From Gemmatimonadota bacterium (lineage in GTDB: Bacteria > Gemmatimonadota > Gemmatimonadetes > Gemmatimonadales > Gemmatimonadaceae): 64,000 bases of DNA. Both the position numbers and the translations under genes were made by a program. Below the pieces are notes generated by a model. That model did no database searches. It saw nothing but the letters and a program-made list of their open reading frames with translations, and was not told where the DNA came from. Positions 9,987-18,469 of the stretch are shown piece by piece (the stretch's first letter is position 1; every line of letters starts with the position of its first letter). Where the stretch lies: contig JADJAD010000009.1 of the NCBI GenBank assembly GCA_016704465.1, positions 1 to 64,000 of the forward strand, in the 5' to 3' direction.

Positions 9987-10022
9987 CACCGCCCGCGTCA
10001 CTTCGGCGTCACGCGGGCGGTG
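9987..10022 (-). terminator. Hairpin between moxR and the SARP-type gene
   Basis: Perfect 11-bp inverted repeat (CACCGCCCGCG at 9987-9997, its complement at 10012-10022) with a 14-base loop, just downstream of moxR on the minus strand. No long T-tract follows, so it may be a weak or Rho-assisted terminator. Confidence 0.6.
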
Positions 10023-10104
10023 CAAAGGTGTGCGGTGCGGTCACGGAGCGCGAGAGGCCCACCGGGTGCAGCCGGTCACGTGGCTGCACCTGGTCGCGTG
10101 GTCG

Positions 10105-11115
<1,011 letters not shown>

Positions 11116-11356
11116 GCCAAGTCCTGGGAGAAAGTCGCCGGAAAGTAATGCGCGCGCGGAGCGCGGATAAGAGCGATCGCGTCGACGCGCATCACGCGCG
11201 GGATGCGCCGTATGTGCAGAACGCAAACGGCGAGCCTCGCGTTGGGCTCGCCGTACCGGTTGATGTGCAGACCGTTGCGCCAATCGTTGTGCCACGCACC
11301 AAACCGCTCATGGTGCTGCCCGTCGTGCTGGCCCCCGCGCCGGACGGCGCAAGGAC

Positions 11357-11806
11357 TCAGGGCAGGACGAATCGCACGCGCTGCTCGACGGGGTGGTTCT
11401 CGCTGCGCAGCGAGGCGACGGCGACAAAAGCTCCGTGCGCCGTTTCGGGCTGCCACTCGGCGGCATACGAGACCGTCTCGCTCGCGTCGAGGATGCGGTT
11501 CTGCAGCGTCTGCGTGAACATGCGGCCCTCGCTCCAGCGCCACACCTCGCGCCCGAGGTCGTCGAGCACGACGATGTCATGGGTCAGTCCGCTTGGGAAC
11601 GTCAACTCCATGCGCTTGCCGGCGTTGTTCGTCACGTGCAGCGCGAACCGCACGTCACCCTGCGTGCTGACATCGAACGACGACACGACCGGCGGACCGT
11701 CGACGAGGCGCTGCCGGGCCGCAGATTCGGTCGCGCGCGCGCGCGGGCCGCACGCGGTGGCCACGAGAAGCACCGGGAAAAAAAGAAGAAGAAAACGCCG
11801 CCGCAT
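11357..11806 (-). CDS. Lipoprotein with a BsuPI-like domain
   Basis: 149-residue predicted lipoprotein. The N-terminus MRRRFLLLFFPVLLVATAC has a basic start, a hydrophobic core and a lipobox ending in Cys. The mature part looks like one immunoglobulin-like beta sandwich (DVRFALHVTNNAGKRMELTF, LDDLGREVWRWSEGRMFTQ) resembling the intracellular proteinase inhibitor (BsuPI) domain found in many small lipoproteins. No protease-inhibiting role should be assumed from this. The ATG at 11806 is preferred over the upstream one at 11845 because it places the signal peptide at the N-terminus. It is divergent from the ATP synthase cluster across a gap of about 216 bases. Confidence 0.75.
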   Translation of the reverse strand: MRRRFLLLFFPVLLVATACGPRARATESAARQRLVDGPPVVSSFDVSTQGDVRFALHVTNNAGKRMELTFPSGLTHDIVVLDDLGREVWRWSEGRMFTQTLQNRILDASETVSYAAEWQPETAHGAFVAVASLRSENHPVEQRVRFVLP

Positions 11807-11983
11807 GCGCCGAGGAGCCCCGCTGAGATCGGTAAGGTGAATCACGAATCGTACCGCTGGCGAACTTATGGTCCACCGAACGGACAGTCAAGGAACAATA
11901 GGATTCTATAACTTGAAGATTATCAGCGATTTCCGTCACATCGCCTCATGTTGGACTTCTCTAATACAGGAGTCCGCGTTCGC

Positions 11984-12012
11984 TTGCGAAAAATTTCACA
12001 AGCTCCTAGATT
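11984..12012 (+). promoter_or_regulatory. Possible promoter of the ATP synthase cluster
   Basis: The 11870-12010 gap is clearly A+T-richer than its surroundings. TTGCGA at 11984-11989 and TAGATT at 12007-12012 are separated by 17 bases, fair -35/-10 spacing, but transcription would then begin only a few bases before the ATG at 12023. Other placements are possible. Confidence 0.3.
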
Positions 12013-12022
12013 CCCCGCCCGA

Positions 12023-12355
12023 ATGACCCCGGACCCCCTACGGCCGACCGATGCACCGACAGGTGAATCCGAGGATCAGCGTGCGTCGCGCGCGGCCGGC
12101 AAGTACGCCGGAATCGGGTTGCAGTTCGCGGCCTCGGTTCTTCTCTTTCTTTTCGCAGGGCAGTGGCTCGATCGGCGCTTTCATACGGAACCCTGGGGGG
12201 TGCTGGTGGGAGTCCTGGTGGGAGCTGCGGCTGCGTTCTACAGCATGTACCGACGGCTGATGGCAGATCTCGAGCGGGACGAGCAGGCGAAGCGCCGACG
12301 GCGTGAGGAACACGCAAAGGCCTCGGCCGACCGGAACCGGGCGGGTGACGCATGA
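12023..12355 (+). CDS. AtpZ/AtpI-like ATP synthase accessory membrane protein
   Basis: 110-residue protein with two membrane segments (GIGLQFAASVLLFLFAGQWL and WGVLVGVLVGAAAAFYSMY) separated by a short loop, then a basic, charged tail. This is the pattern of AtpZ-type proteins encoded at the head of atp operons, proposed to help F0 assembly or Mg/Ca transport. The ATG at 12023 follows an A+T-rich gap and avoids the longer upstream reading frame, which has no membrane-protein character. Its stop overlaps the next start (ATGA at 12352), which supports co-translation with the F0 genes. Confidence 0.8.
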   Translation: MTPDPLRPTDAPTGESEDQRASRAAGKYAGIGLQFAASVLLFLFAGQWLDRRFHTEPWGVLVGVLVGAAAAFYSMYRRLMADLERDEQAKRRRREEHAKASADRNRAGDA

Positions 12356-12699
12356 AGGCGATGGTGTCGTACGCTGCGGCCAGCGCGGTGCTGCTCGCGC
12401 TGTTGGGCGCGGTGCTCGCCGTGGTGTACACGGCCGGTGTCGAGCGGCGGGCGATCGTGCTGAGCGCGCTGGTGGCGTTTACGACCCAGTTGGTCGCGTT
12501 TGCGATCGTGCGGCTGACGGCGGAGAAGAACCTGATCGCGGGATGGGGGCTCGGGGCGATCCTGCGCTTCCTCGTGTTCGGGGTGTGGGCGCTCGTGCTC
12601 GTGAAGCCGTTCGGGCTGCCCTCGGCGGTGGCGATGATCAGCCTGGCCGTGTTCCTGTTCGCATCGACGTTGGTTGAACCTCTGTTCCTCAAGTCATGA
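12352..12699 (+). CDS. Small four-helix membrane protein of the atp cluster (AtpI-like)
   Basis: 115-residue protein with four hydrophobic segments: residues 5-28, 35-52, 63-82 and 88-108. Position (after the AtpZ-like gene, before atpB) and topology match the AtpI role, a chaperone-like factor for c-ring assembly, but sequence similarity is weak and I infer the role from context. Its start overlaps the previous stop by 4 bases and its own stop overlaps the atpB start by 4 bases (ATGA at 12696), so the three are probably translated as a unit. Confidence 0.7.
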   Translation: MKAMVSYAAASAVLLALLGAVLAVVYTAGVERRAIVLSALVAFTTQLVAFAIVRLTAEKNLIAGWGLGAILRFLVFGVWALVLVKPFGLPSAVAMISLAVFLFASTLVEPLFLKS

Positions 12700-13679
12700 G
12701 CGCGTCTCGAACGCTCCTGTTGGTGGCCTCGCTGCTCGTTGCGGGTGTCTCGGTTCCCATGGCCGCGCAGGATGCGCACGCGCCGGTCGAGGCGGTCCCC
12801 GGTGAACCGGCGCCGCATACGGACATCATCACGCCCCACATCACCGATTCGTACTTCCTCGAGGTGCCGTCGCTCTTCCCGCCGTTTGCCAAGGAAGTCT
12901 GCATCGGCCGGTTGGTGAGCGAGCACGAATGCGAGGCGCTCTGGAAGCCGGTGCGCATCGCGGGAGTCGTGATCGACCTGTCGCCGACCAAGCACGTCGT
13001 GATGATGCTGTTCGCCGCGGTCCTGGTGAGCGTCGTCCTGATCGTCGCCGCGCAGGCCCACAAGCGACACACGCACGCGGTGGGGCATCCCAAGGGATTC
13101 GCCGCCGGCATCGAGGCGATGGTCCTCTACATGCGGAATGAGGTCATCCTGCCCAACGTCGGGCACCATGGCAATGGCTTCGTGCCGTTCCTGCTGACGA
13201 TGTTCTTCTTCATCCTCACGGCCAACCTGCTGGGGCTCGTTCCCTTCGGGGCGACGGCCACCGGCAACATCGCCGTCACCGCGACGCTGGCGATCATCAC
13301 CTTCCTGGTGGTCGAGGTGGCCGGGATGCGGGCGCAGGGGATGGGCTATCTCTCCACCATCTTCTACTGGAACACGGAACTGCCGCTCTACATGCGGATC
13401 CCGATGTTCCTGATCATGTCGCCGGTCGAGATGATTGGAAAGCTGACCAAGCCCTTCGCGCTGGCCATTCGACTCTTCGCCAACATGACCGCCGGGCACA
13501 TCGTCGTGCTCGCGCTGATCGGGTTGATCTTCACCTTCGCGGGACCGATCTCCACGGCGCCATTCCTGATGGCCGTGGCGATCATGATGCTCGAGCTGTT
13601 CGTCGCCTTTCTGCAGGCCTTCATCTTCACGCTGCTCGCGAGCGTGTTCATCGGCCAGATTCGCGAGGCGCACCACTAG
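12696..13679 (+). CDS. atpB: F0F1 ATP synthase subunit a
   Basis: 327-residue membrane stator subunit forming the two proton half-channels against the c ring. An N-terminal signal-like segment and an extended periplasmic stretch come first (residues 1-90, including DIITPHITDSYFLEVPSLFP). Multiple helices follow, with NEVILPNVG, NLLGLVPFGATATGNIAVT and the essential arginine in KPFALAIRLFANMTAGH. The C-terminal helix ends LLASVFIGQIREAHH, typical of the family. It starts in a 4-base overlap with the upstream small membrane gene. The F0 order atpB-atpE-atpF-atpH is conventional. Confidence 0.97.
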   Translation: MSASRTLLLVASLLVAGVSVPMAAQDAHAPVEAVPGEPAPHTDIITPHITDSYFLEVPSLFPPFAKEVCIGRLVSEHECEALWKPVRIAGVVIDLSPTKHVVMMLFAAVLVSVVLIVAAQAHKRHTHAVGHPKGFAAGIEAMVLYMRNEVILPNVGHHGNGFVPFLLTMFFFILTANLLGLVPFGATATGNIAVTATLAIITFLVVEVAGMRAQGMGYLSTIFYWNTELPLYMRIPMFLIMSPVEMIGKLTKPFALAIRLFANMTAGHIVVLALIGLIFTFAGPISTAPFLMAVAIMMLELFVAFLQAFIFTLLASVFIGQIREAHH

Positions 13680-13696
13680 TCCTGTGCTTTCCACCG

Positions 13697-13769
13697 GCCC
13701 GGCGTCGCGCTGCCGGGCGGGTTCGTACCCGGCCGGGCGGCCGGGAAGGCCTGTTGGACCCCGGGGTCC
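13697..13769 (+). repeat. Palindrome-rich gap between atpB and atpE
   Basis: The 163-base gap holds several G+C-rich inverted repeats: CCCGGC/GCCGGG near 13700-13720, and a perfect 14-base palindrome GGACCCCGGGGTCC at 13756-13769. These could slow transcription or protect the 3' part of the mRNA and so raise atpE expression relative to atpB, as mRNA structures do in other atp operons. That role is inference. Confidence 0.5.
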
Positions 13770-13842
13770 GCTGACAGGCAGCGATGGACCGCACGTCGTC
13801 GCACGGCGCTGACGCATTCACCGTTAGGCACGAGTCTTCATC

Positions 13843-14115
13843 ATGACGTTCTTCCCCTTGCTTCAGGCGGCCGTCGAGGCCACCAGCAATAACCAGGGCC
13901 TCGCCCTGATCGGCGCCGGTGTCGGCGCCGGCCTCGCCGTTATCGGCGCCGGCATGGGCATCGGCAACATCGGTGCGCACGCGGTCGAAGGGATGGCCCG
14001 CCAGCCCGAAGCCGCCGGTCGCATCCAGACCGCCGCGCTCATCCTCGCCGCCCTCATCGAGGGCGCTGCGCTGTTCGGCGTCGTGGTCGCGTTCCAGATC
14101 CAGGGCAAGTTCTAA
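13843..14115 (+). CDS. atpE: F0F1 ATP synthase subunit c
   Basis: 90-residue rotor-ring proteolipid. Two helices form a hairpin: the first is GAGVGAGLAVIGAGMGIGNI, followed by the polar loop EGMARQPEAAGRIQT. The second is ALILAALIEGAALFGVVVAF, with the ion-binding Glu in IEGA. The residue pattern around the Glu (GAALFG, no extra Thr/Ser ligand) suggests proton rather than sodium coupling. The ATG at 13843 gives a short amphipathic N-terminus. A palindrome-rich gap precedes it, and atpF follows after 80 bases. Confidence 0.96.
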   Translation: MTFFPLLQAAVEATSNNQGLALIGAGVGAGLAVIGAGMGIGNIGAHAVEGMARQPEAAGRIQTAALILAALIEGAALFGVVVAFQIQGKF

Positions 14116-14195
14116 GCACTCGACGCGTCGGGTCCCCCGGGGGATCCGACGTGCTCTCTCCGCTCCGCCTTCAACGGCTCACGACGCCTCTCCCC

Positions 14196-14777
14196 ATGCG
14201 CCCTCTCCTGCGTTCGTCCCTGCTCGTTCTCGCCATGCCCTCGTTGGCAGCTGCGGCCGAGGGCGGGGGCAAGGTCGACCTCCTCTCGCCGAACGGCGGG
14301 GTGATGTTCTGGACCCTGCTCATCTTCATCCTCCTGCTGGTCGTGCTGTCGCGCTTCGCCTTCAAGCCGCTGATCGCCGCGGTCGAGGCGCGCGAGAATG
14401 CGCTGGAAGCGGCGCTCGCCAGCGCCAAGCGCGATCGGGAGGAGGCCGCCAAGCTGCTCGCCGAGCAGCTCGCGAACCTCGAGGCGGCGCGCGCTGAGGC
14501 GCAGCGCTTCATCGCCGAGGGGCGTGCGACGTCCGAAAAGCTCAAGCTGTCGATGCTCGAGGAGACCAAGGCAGCACAGCAGGAGTTGCTCGATCGGGCT
14601 CGCCGCGACATCGACGGCGAGAAGTCACGTGCGATCGCCGAGTTGCGGCGAGAGGCGGTGGACCTCGCCCTTGCCGGCGCCGGAAAGTTGATCGAGCGAA
14701 ACCTCGACGATGCGGGCAACCGCAAGCTGGTCGAGGACTTCCTCGCCTCGATTCCCGCGACCGGGGCGAAGAAGTAG
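14196..14777 (+). CDS. atpF: F0F1 ATP synthase subunit b
   Basis: 193-residue peripheral-stalk subunit. An N-terminal signal-like stretch ending AMPSLAAAAEGG precedes the membrane anchor MFWTLLIFILLLVVLSRFAF. Then comes the long charged helix (KPLIAAVEARENALEAAL onwards) that dimerises and binds delta. Subunit b with a cleavable-looking leader occurs in several phyla. The ATG at 14196 is preferred because the upstream in-frame ATG at 14151 would add an uncharacteristic segment. atpH begins directly after its stop codon at 14778. Confidence 0.94.
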   Translation: MRPLLRSSLLVLAMPSLAAAAEGGGKVDLLSPNGGVMFWTLLIFILLLVVLSRFAFKPLIAAVEARENALEAALASAKRDREEAAKLLAEQLANLEAARAEAQRFIAEGRATSEKLKLSMLEETKAAQQELLDRARRDIDGEKSRAIAELRREAVDLALAGAGKLIERNLDDAGNRKLVEDFLASIPATGAKK

Positions 14778-15326
14778 ATGCGCGAATCCACGATCGCCCG
14801 CAACTATGCGGAAGCGCTGCTCGCGCTCGCCCGCAAGGCGAACGCGCTCGATGCATGGGGCGCGCTGATCCTCGGCGTGTCGGACGCCGTGAAGAGCGAC
14901 GCTCGGCTGGAGAACTTCCTCGCCGCGCCCCAGGTCTCGGCGTCGCAGAAGAACGCGGTCCTGGAGAAGGCGTTCGGTCCCGTGCTGCCGCGGATGCTCG
15001 TGCGGTTCCTGCAGAAACTCGTCCACAATCGCCGCCAGACGCTGATCCCGGACATCGCGGTCGAGTACAGCAACCTGGTGGATGAGGCCGAAGGGCGCGT
15101 GCACGCGCAGGTCATACTCGCGCGCGAGGCCACTGAGGCCGATCGGGCCGCCATCGCGCGCAGTCTGTCGGAGCGCCTGGGCAAGACGGTCGTGCCGCAC
15201 GTGCAGGTCAACTCGACCATGCTCGGTGGCATCATCGTCAAGGTCGGCGATACGGTGATGGATGGATCGGTTCGGAAGCGCCTGTCGATGCTGCGGGCCC
15301 AGTTGAACGCCGGAACGGCTCGTTAG
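14778..15326 (+). CDS. atpH: F0F1 ATP synthase subunit delta
   Basis: 182-residue delta subunit (OSCP), linking the b dimer to the top of the alpha/beta hexamer. It begins RESTIARNYAEALLALARK, the usual start, and ends with the C-terminal domain VQVNSTMLGGIIVKVGDTVMD followed by GSVRKRLSMLR. It is the last atp gene here: atpA, atpG, atpD and atpC are not next, and a terminator-like hairpin follows. The stop codon TAG sits inside a CGTTAGG heptamer. Confidence 0.96.
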   Translation: MRESTIARNYAEALLALARKANALDAWGALILGVSDAVKSDARLENFLAAPQVSASQKNAVLEKAFGPVLPRMLVRFLQKLVHNRRQTLIPDIAVEYSNLVDEAEGRVHAQVILAREATEADRAAIARSLSERLGKTVVPHVQVNSTMLGGIIVKVGDTVMDGSVRKRLSMLRAQLNAGTAR

Positions 15327-15371
15327 GATCGCGCGGACCGCGTCGCGCGCGGGTGTGTCCGGAGGCGCAGG

Positions 15372-15405
15372 GCGGGCCATCGACCTCGAGGGGTCGGTGG
15401 CCCGC
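15372..15405 (+). terminator. Hairpin ending the atp cluster
   Basis: 14-bp inverted repeat with one G-T pair (GCGGGCCATCGACC at 15372-15385; GGTCGGTGGCCCGC at 15392-15405) and a six-base loop, 45 bases after the atpH stop. No T-tract follows. It supports the view that the cluster ends after atpH. Confidence 0.65.
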
Positions 15406-15430
15406 GCTGCGCATGACCCCGGAGCCCCGC

Positions 15431-15463
15431 CGCGCGACGCCCGCGCGACGCCCGCGCGACGCC
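15431..15463. repeat. 11-bp tandem repeat, three copies, in a 518-base gap
   Basis: CGCGCGACGCC repeats three times without interruption. The whole interval 15327-15844 has no gene I can support: reading frames there are Arg/Pro/Ala-rich and show no family. It holds the atp terminator, this repeat and presumably the promoter of the cupin gene. Confidence 0.7.
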
Positions 15464-15844
15464 CATTGGCGCACGGGGGGCGGCGTCCCGACGCGGATGC
15501 GGACCGGGCCCGGCGACGTCGAGGTGTGGCCCTGCGGCGCGACCCGGGACTGTTCCCCGGCGACGCGACCCGGGGCGCGGGGCGCGCGGGTCGTCCGGGT
15601 CGACGCAGCGTCGCGGAGGCATGCTGGTTGCACGTGAGGGGGGCGCGGCCGATATTGCCGCCGGCACGGTCGCCCCGGCGTCCGATGCGCTCGAGAGCGC
15701 GGCCGCACCTTCGCATCCAGTGACCATGCGCGTCCTGCTACCGTTTGATTCGAGGCGACACAGAGGCGGTCGCCCGCGACTGCTGGGCACCGCACCAGCT
15801 GCAAACCGTCGTCGCTCGTGCGGCTGCCCGGCCATGGGTGGACG

Positions 15845-16222
15845 ATGAGCGGCCGCCGCGACGTTCGTCGCGTTCCCAAGCCCTGGGGGTACGAGATCAT
15901 CTGGGCGCACACCGATCGCTACGTGGGCAAGATCCTCCATATCACGGCGGGTCAGGCGCTCTCCGTGCAGTACCATGAGGTCAAGGACGAGACGATCTAC
16001 CTGCTCGCGGGAGAGATGCGTTACTGGGTGCAACTGGAGGGCGAGCCTGACCTGCGGGACATGCACCTGCGACAGGGGGATGCGTTTCGCATCACGCCGG
16101 GTACGGTGCACTACATGGAGGCCGTGACCGACTGCGACGTGCTCGAGGCATCCACGCCCGAGCTGGACGACGTTGTACGCATCAAGGACCGCTACGGTCG
16201 AGAGGGGACCAGCGCACCATGA
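15845..16222 (+). CDS. Cupin-domain protein (sugar-phosphate isomerase-like)
   Basis: 125-residue single-domain cupin resembling the C-terminal cupin of mannose-6-phosphate isomerase/GDP-mannose pyrophosphorylase fusions. It begins VPKPWGYEIIW, typical of that group, followed by ILHITAGQALSVQYHEVKDE (metal-binding cupin motif 1 with His and Glu) and GDAFRITPGTVHYMEAV (motif 2). It could bind or isomerise a phosphorylated sugar or nucleotide sugar. Its stop overlaps the next start (ATGA at 16219), so it likely works with the nucleotidyltransferase in making an activated sugar. Confidence 0.82.
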   Translation: MSGRRDVRRVPKPWGYEIIWAHTDRYVGKILHITAGQALSVQYHEVKDETIYLLAGEMRYWVQLEGEPDLRDMHLRQGDAFRITPGTVHYMEAVTDCDVLEASTPELDDVVRIKDRYGREGTSAP

Positions 16223-17205
16223 AGGTCATCATACCGCTTGCAGGGAAGGGGACGCGGCTGCGGCCGCACACGCACATCACGCCGAAGCCGATGCTCAAGG
16301 TGGCGGGCAAGCCGGTCATGGACTACGTCATGGACGACGTGGCCCGGCTCGGGACCGTCGACCAGGTCATCTATATCACGGGCCACCTGAAGGACACGGT
16401 GGAGGCGCACGCGCGCGCGGCATTCGCCATTCCCGGCATCTTCATCGAGCAAGAGGTGCAGGATGGGACTGCCGGGGCGGTGGCGCTGGCGAAGCCGCAC
16501 GTGGACGCGCCGGTCCTGATCATCTTCGTCGACACGATCTTCGACGCCGACCTGTCGGTGATCAACACGACCGATGCCGACGGGATCATCTGGGTCAAGG
16601 AGGTCGAGGACTACCAGCGCTTTGGCGTGGTCGTCGCCGACGATGCGGGCCACATGACGCGGATCGTCGAGAAGCCCACGACGCCGATCTCGAAGCGGGC
16701 GAACATCGGGCTCTACTACATCCGCAACTGGAAGCTGCTCTACGAAGGGATTGCGCACGTGCTCAACGCCCCGATGAACGCCGGCGAGTACTACCTGACG
16801 GACGCGTTCCAGTACATGATCGACCACGGGGCGAAGATCAAGGTGCTCGACGTGGATGGATGGTATGACGCCGGGAAGCTGGACACCCTGCTGGAGACCA
16901 ACCGCGCAATGCTGGAGAAGGGACGGGCGCGGGTGCCGGCGGGGATCGACGCCTCGCAGCTGGTGCATCCGGTGTACATCGAGGACGGCGTCACGATCAC
17001 CGGGTCGGTGGTCGGACCCAACGTCTCGATCGGGACGGGGAGCGTGATCGAGCATGCCCGCCTGCGCGACTGCGTGATCGGCGACAAGGCGCGCATCGCC
17101 CGCTGCACGCTCAACGATTCGCTCGTGGGCGACCATGTGGTGCTGGCGGGCATCACGGGCCAAGTGACGATCGGCGATCATTCCGAGGTGCGCGCGGACG
17201 CGTGA
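16219..17205 (+). CDS. Sugar nucleotidyltransferase with left-handed beta-helix tail
   Basis: 328-residue NDP-sugar pyrophosphorylase of the glucose-1-phosphate thymidylyltransferase-like group. The signature is IPLAGKGTRLRPHTHITPKP at the N-terminus, with DGTAGAVALAKPHV, an acidic metal site in IIFVDTIFDADL, and VEKPTTPISKRANIGLYYI. GWYDAGKLDTLLETNR closes the catalytic domain. The last 80 residues form a hexapeptide-repeat beta helix (VTITGSVVGPNVSIGTGSVI). It makes an activated sugar for polysaccharide or glycan synthesis; which nucleotide and sugar are used cannot be decided. It is coupled to the cupin gene by a 4-base overlap. Confidence 0.9.
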   Translation: MKVIIPLAGKGTRLRPHTHITPKPMLKVAGKPVMDYVMDDVARLGTVDQVIYITGHLKDTVEAHARAAFAIPGIFIEQEVQDGTAGAVALAKPHVDAPVLIIFVDTIFDADLSVINTTDADGIIWVKEVEDYQRFGVVVADDAGHMTRIVEKPTTPISKRANIGLYYIRNWKLLYEGIAHVLNAPMNAGEYYLTDAFQYMIDHGAKIKVLDVDGWYDAGKLDTLLETNRAMLEKGRARVPAGIDASQLVHPVYIEDGVTITGSVVGPNVSIGTGSVIEHARLRDCVIGDKARIARCTLNDSLVGDHVVLAGITGQVTIGDHSEVRADA

Positions 17206-17278
17206 CCGATGGGCGGCGGGGTGCGCCCGCCCGCCGCCGCACGCGCCGCGCCGTGCGCTCCACCTCCACTCGCGAGCC

Positions 17279-18454
17279 ATGCCCGATCCCGCGTATCCAG
17301 TGCTCGTGATCGGCGCGGGGCCAGCCGGGCTGGCCACGGCGGCCTGCCTCACGAGGCGCGGGATCGACCATCGGCTGCTGGAGCGAGGGGCGACGCTCGG
17401 CCACACCTGGGCCAATCTCTACGACTCGCTGGTGCTGCACACGGGGCGGCACATGTCGACGCTCCCCGGCAGGCGCTACCCCAGGGGGACACCGCTCTTC
17501 CCGACGCGCGAGCAGTTCCTGCAGTACCTGCACGACTATGCCGCGTCGTTTGCGTTGCGGGTCGAGACCGGGCTGGACGTGCAGGAACTGCGTCGGTCCC
17601 GCTTCGGATGGGCCGCCACCCTTGCCGATGGCGCACGTATCGAGGGGAGTTCGGCGGTCGTGTGCACGGGCATCGTCGCCAATCCGCGGGTGCCGACGAT
17701 CGACGGGCGCGCCCGATATCGCGGCGACGTGCTGCATTCGGTGGACTATCGGCGGCCGGACCGGTTCGTGGGACGCCGTGTGCTGGTCGTGGGAGTCGGG
17801 AACTCCGGTGGCGAAATCGGGAGTGAACTGGCGCGCGCCGGGGCGCTCGTCACCGTGCTGGTGCGGTCGGGGGCGCACGTCGTGCCCCGCGAGATCGCCG
17901 GCATCCCGATCCAGTACCTCTCGTCCGGGGTGCGAAAGTTCCCGCGCACGGTGCAGGAGGCTGTCGTGCGCGCCGTCGCTCGACTCACGGAGCGGCGTCG
18001 TGGCCCCCCGGTGCTGCCGCGCCCGGCGCATTCGCCGCTCGATGCCATTCCGGTGATCGGCTTCCACCTGGTCGATGCCATCAGGGCGGGGGCGGTGAGC
18101 GTGCAGCAGGGGGAGATCACGTCGCTCACCAGCGACGGAGCCGTGTTCTCCGACGGGTCCACGCGCCCGTTCGACGCGATCATCCTGGCGACCGGGTATG
18201 CGCCGGCGTTAGGCATGCTCGGGACGCTGGTCGAGCGCGATGCCAGGGGCTTTGCCCTGCGGCGCGATCGCGTGACCAGCGCCGACCAGTCCGGCCTGTA
18301 CTTCGTGGGCCACAACTACGACGCCACCGGGGGGCTGGCGAACATCCGCCGGGACGCCCCCATGGTCGTCGATCACATTGTCGAGTGCCGAGCGGTGGCC
18401 GCGCGCCTGGCGCGGAATCGCGCGCGCCTGGCGAGCCTGCCCGTGGTGCGTTAG
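17279..18454 (+). CDS. Flavin-containing monooxygenase-like NAD(P)/FAD oxidoreductase
   Basis: 391-residue two-dinucleotide-binding protein. An FAD-binding Rossmann motif is at the N-terminus (VLVIGAGPAGLATAACL). A second nucleotide site is near residue 170 (VLVVGVGNSGGEIGSELA), and the late FAD segment DAIILATGYAPALGML precedes the C-terminal SGLYFVGHNYDATGGLANIR. The layout matches plant YUCCA/bacterial Trk-like flavin monooxygenases, which use NADPH to oxygenate N or S atoms; the substrate is unknown. The ATG at 17279 is right at the first strand. The TAG stop lies in a CGTTAGGC octamer. Confidence 0.88.
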   Translation: MPDPAYPVLVIGAGPAGLATAACLTRRGIDHRLLERGATLGHTWANLYDSLVLHTGRHMSTLPGRRYPRGTPLFPTREQFLQYLHDYAASFALRVETGLDVQELRRSRFGWAATLADGARIEGSSAVVCTGIVANPRVPTIDGRARYRGDVLHSVDYRRPDRFVGRRVLVVGVGNSGGEIGSELARAGALVTVLVRSGAHVVPREIAGIPIQYLSSGVRKFPRTVQEAVVRAVARLTERRRGPPVLPRPAHSPLDAIPVIGFHLVDAIRAGAVSVQQGEITSLTSDGAVFSDGSTRPFDAIILATGYAPALGMLGTLVERDARGFALRRDRVTSADQSGLYFVGHNYDATGGLANIRRDAPMVVDHIVECRAVAARLARNRARLASLPVVR

Positions 18455-18469
18455 GCGCCGCCGCGCCGC

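Noticed and set aside
11357..11806. BsuPI-like domain as a protease inhibitor of the neighbouring pathway
   Set aside because: The fold occurs in many unrelated lipoproteins; no protease gene is adjacent, so no inhibitor function is claimed.
12006..13817. 603-codon minus-strand open frame opposite atpB
   Set aside because: Antisense to subunit a and its neighbours; Arg/His/Gly-rich with no recognisable domain.
15327..15844. Possible small genes in the gap after atpH
   Set aside because: Open frames here are Arg/Pro/Ala-rich, lack ribosome sites and families, and contain the 11-bp repeat and a terminator-like hairpin.
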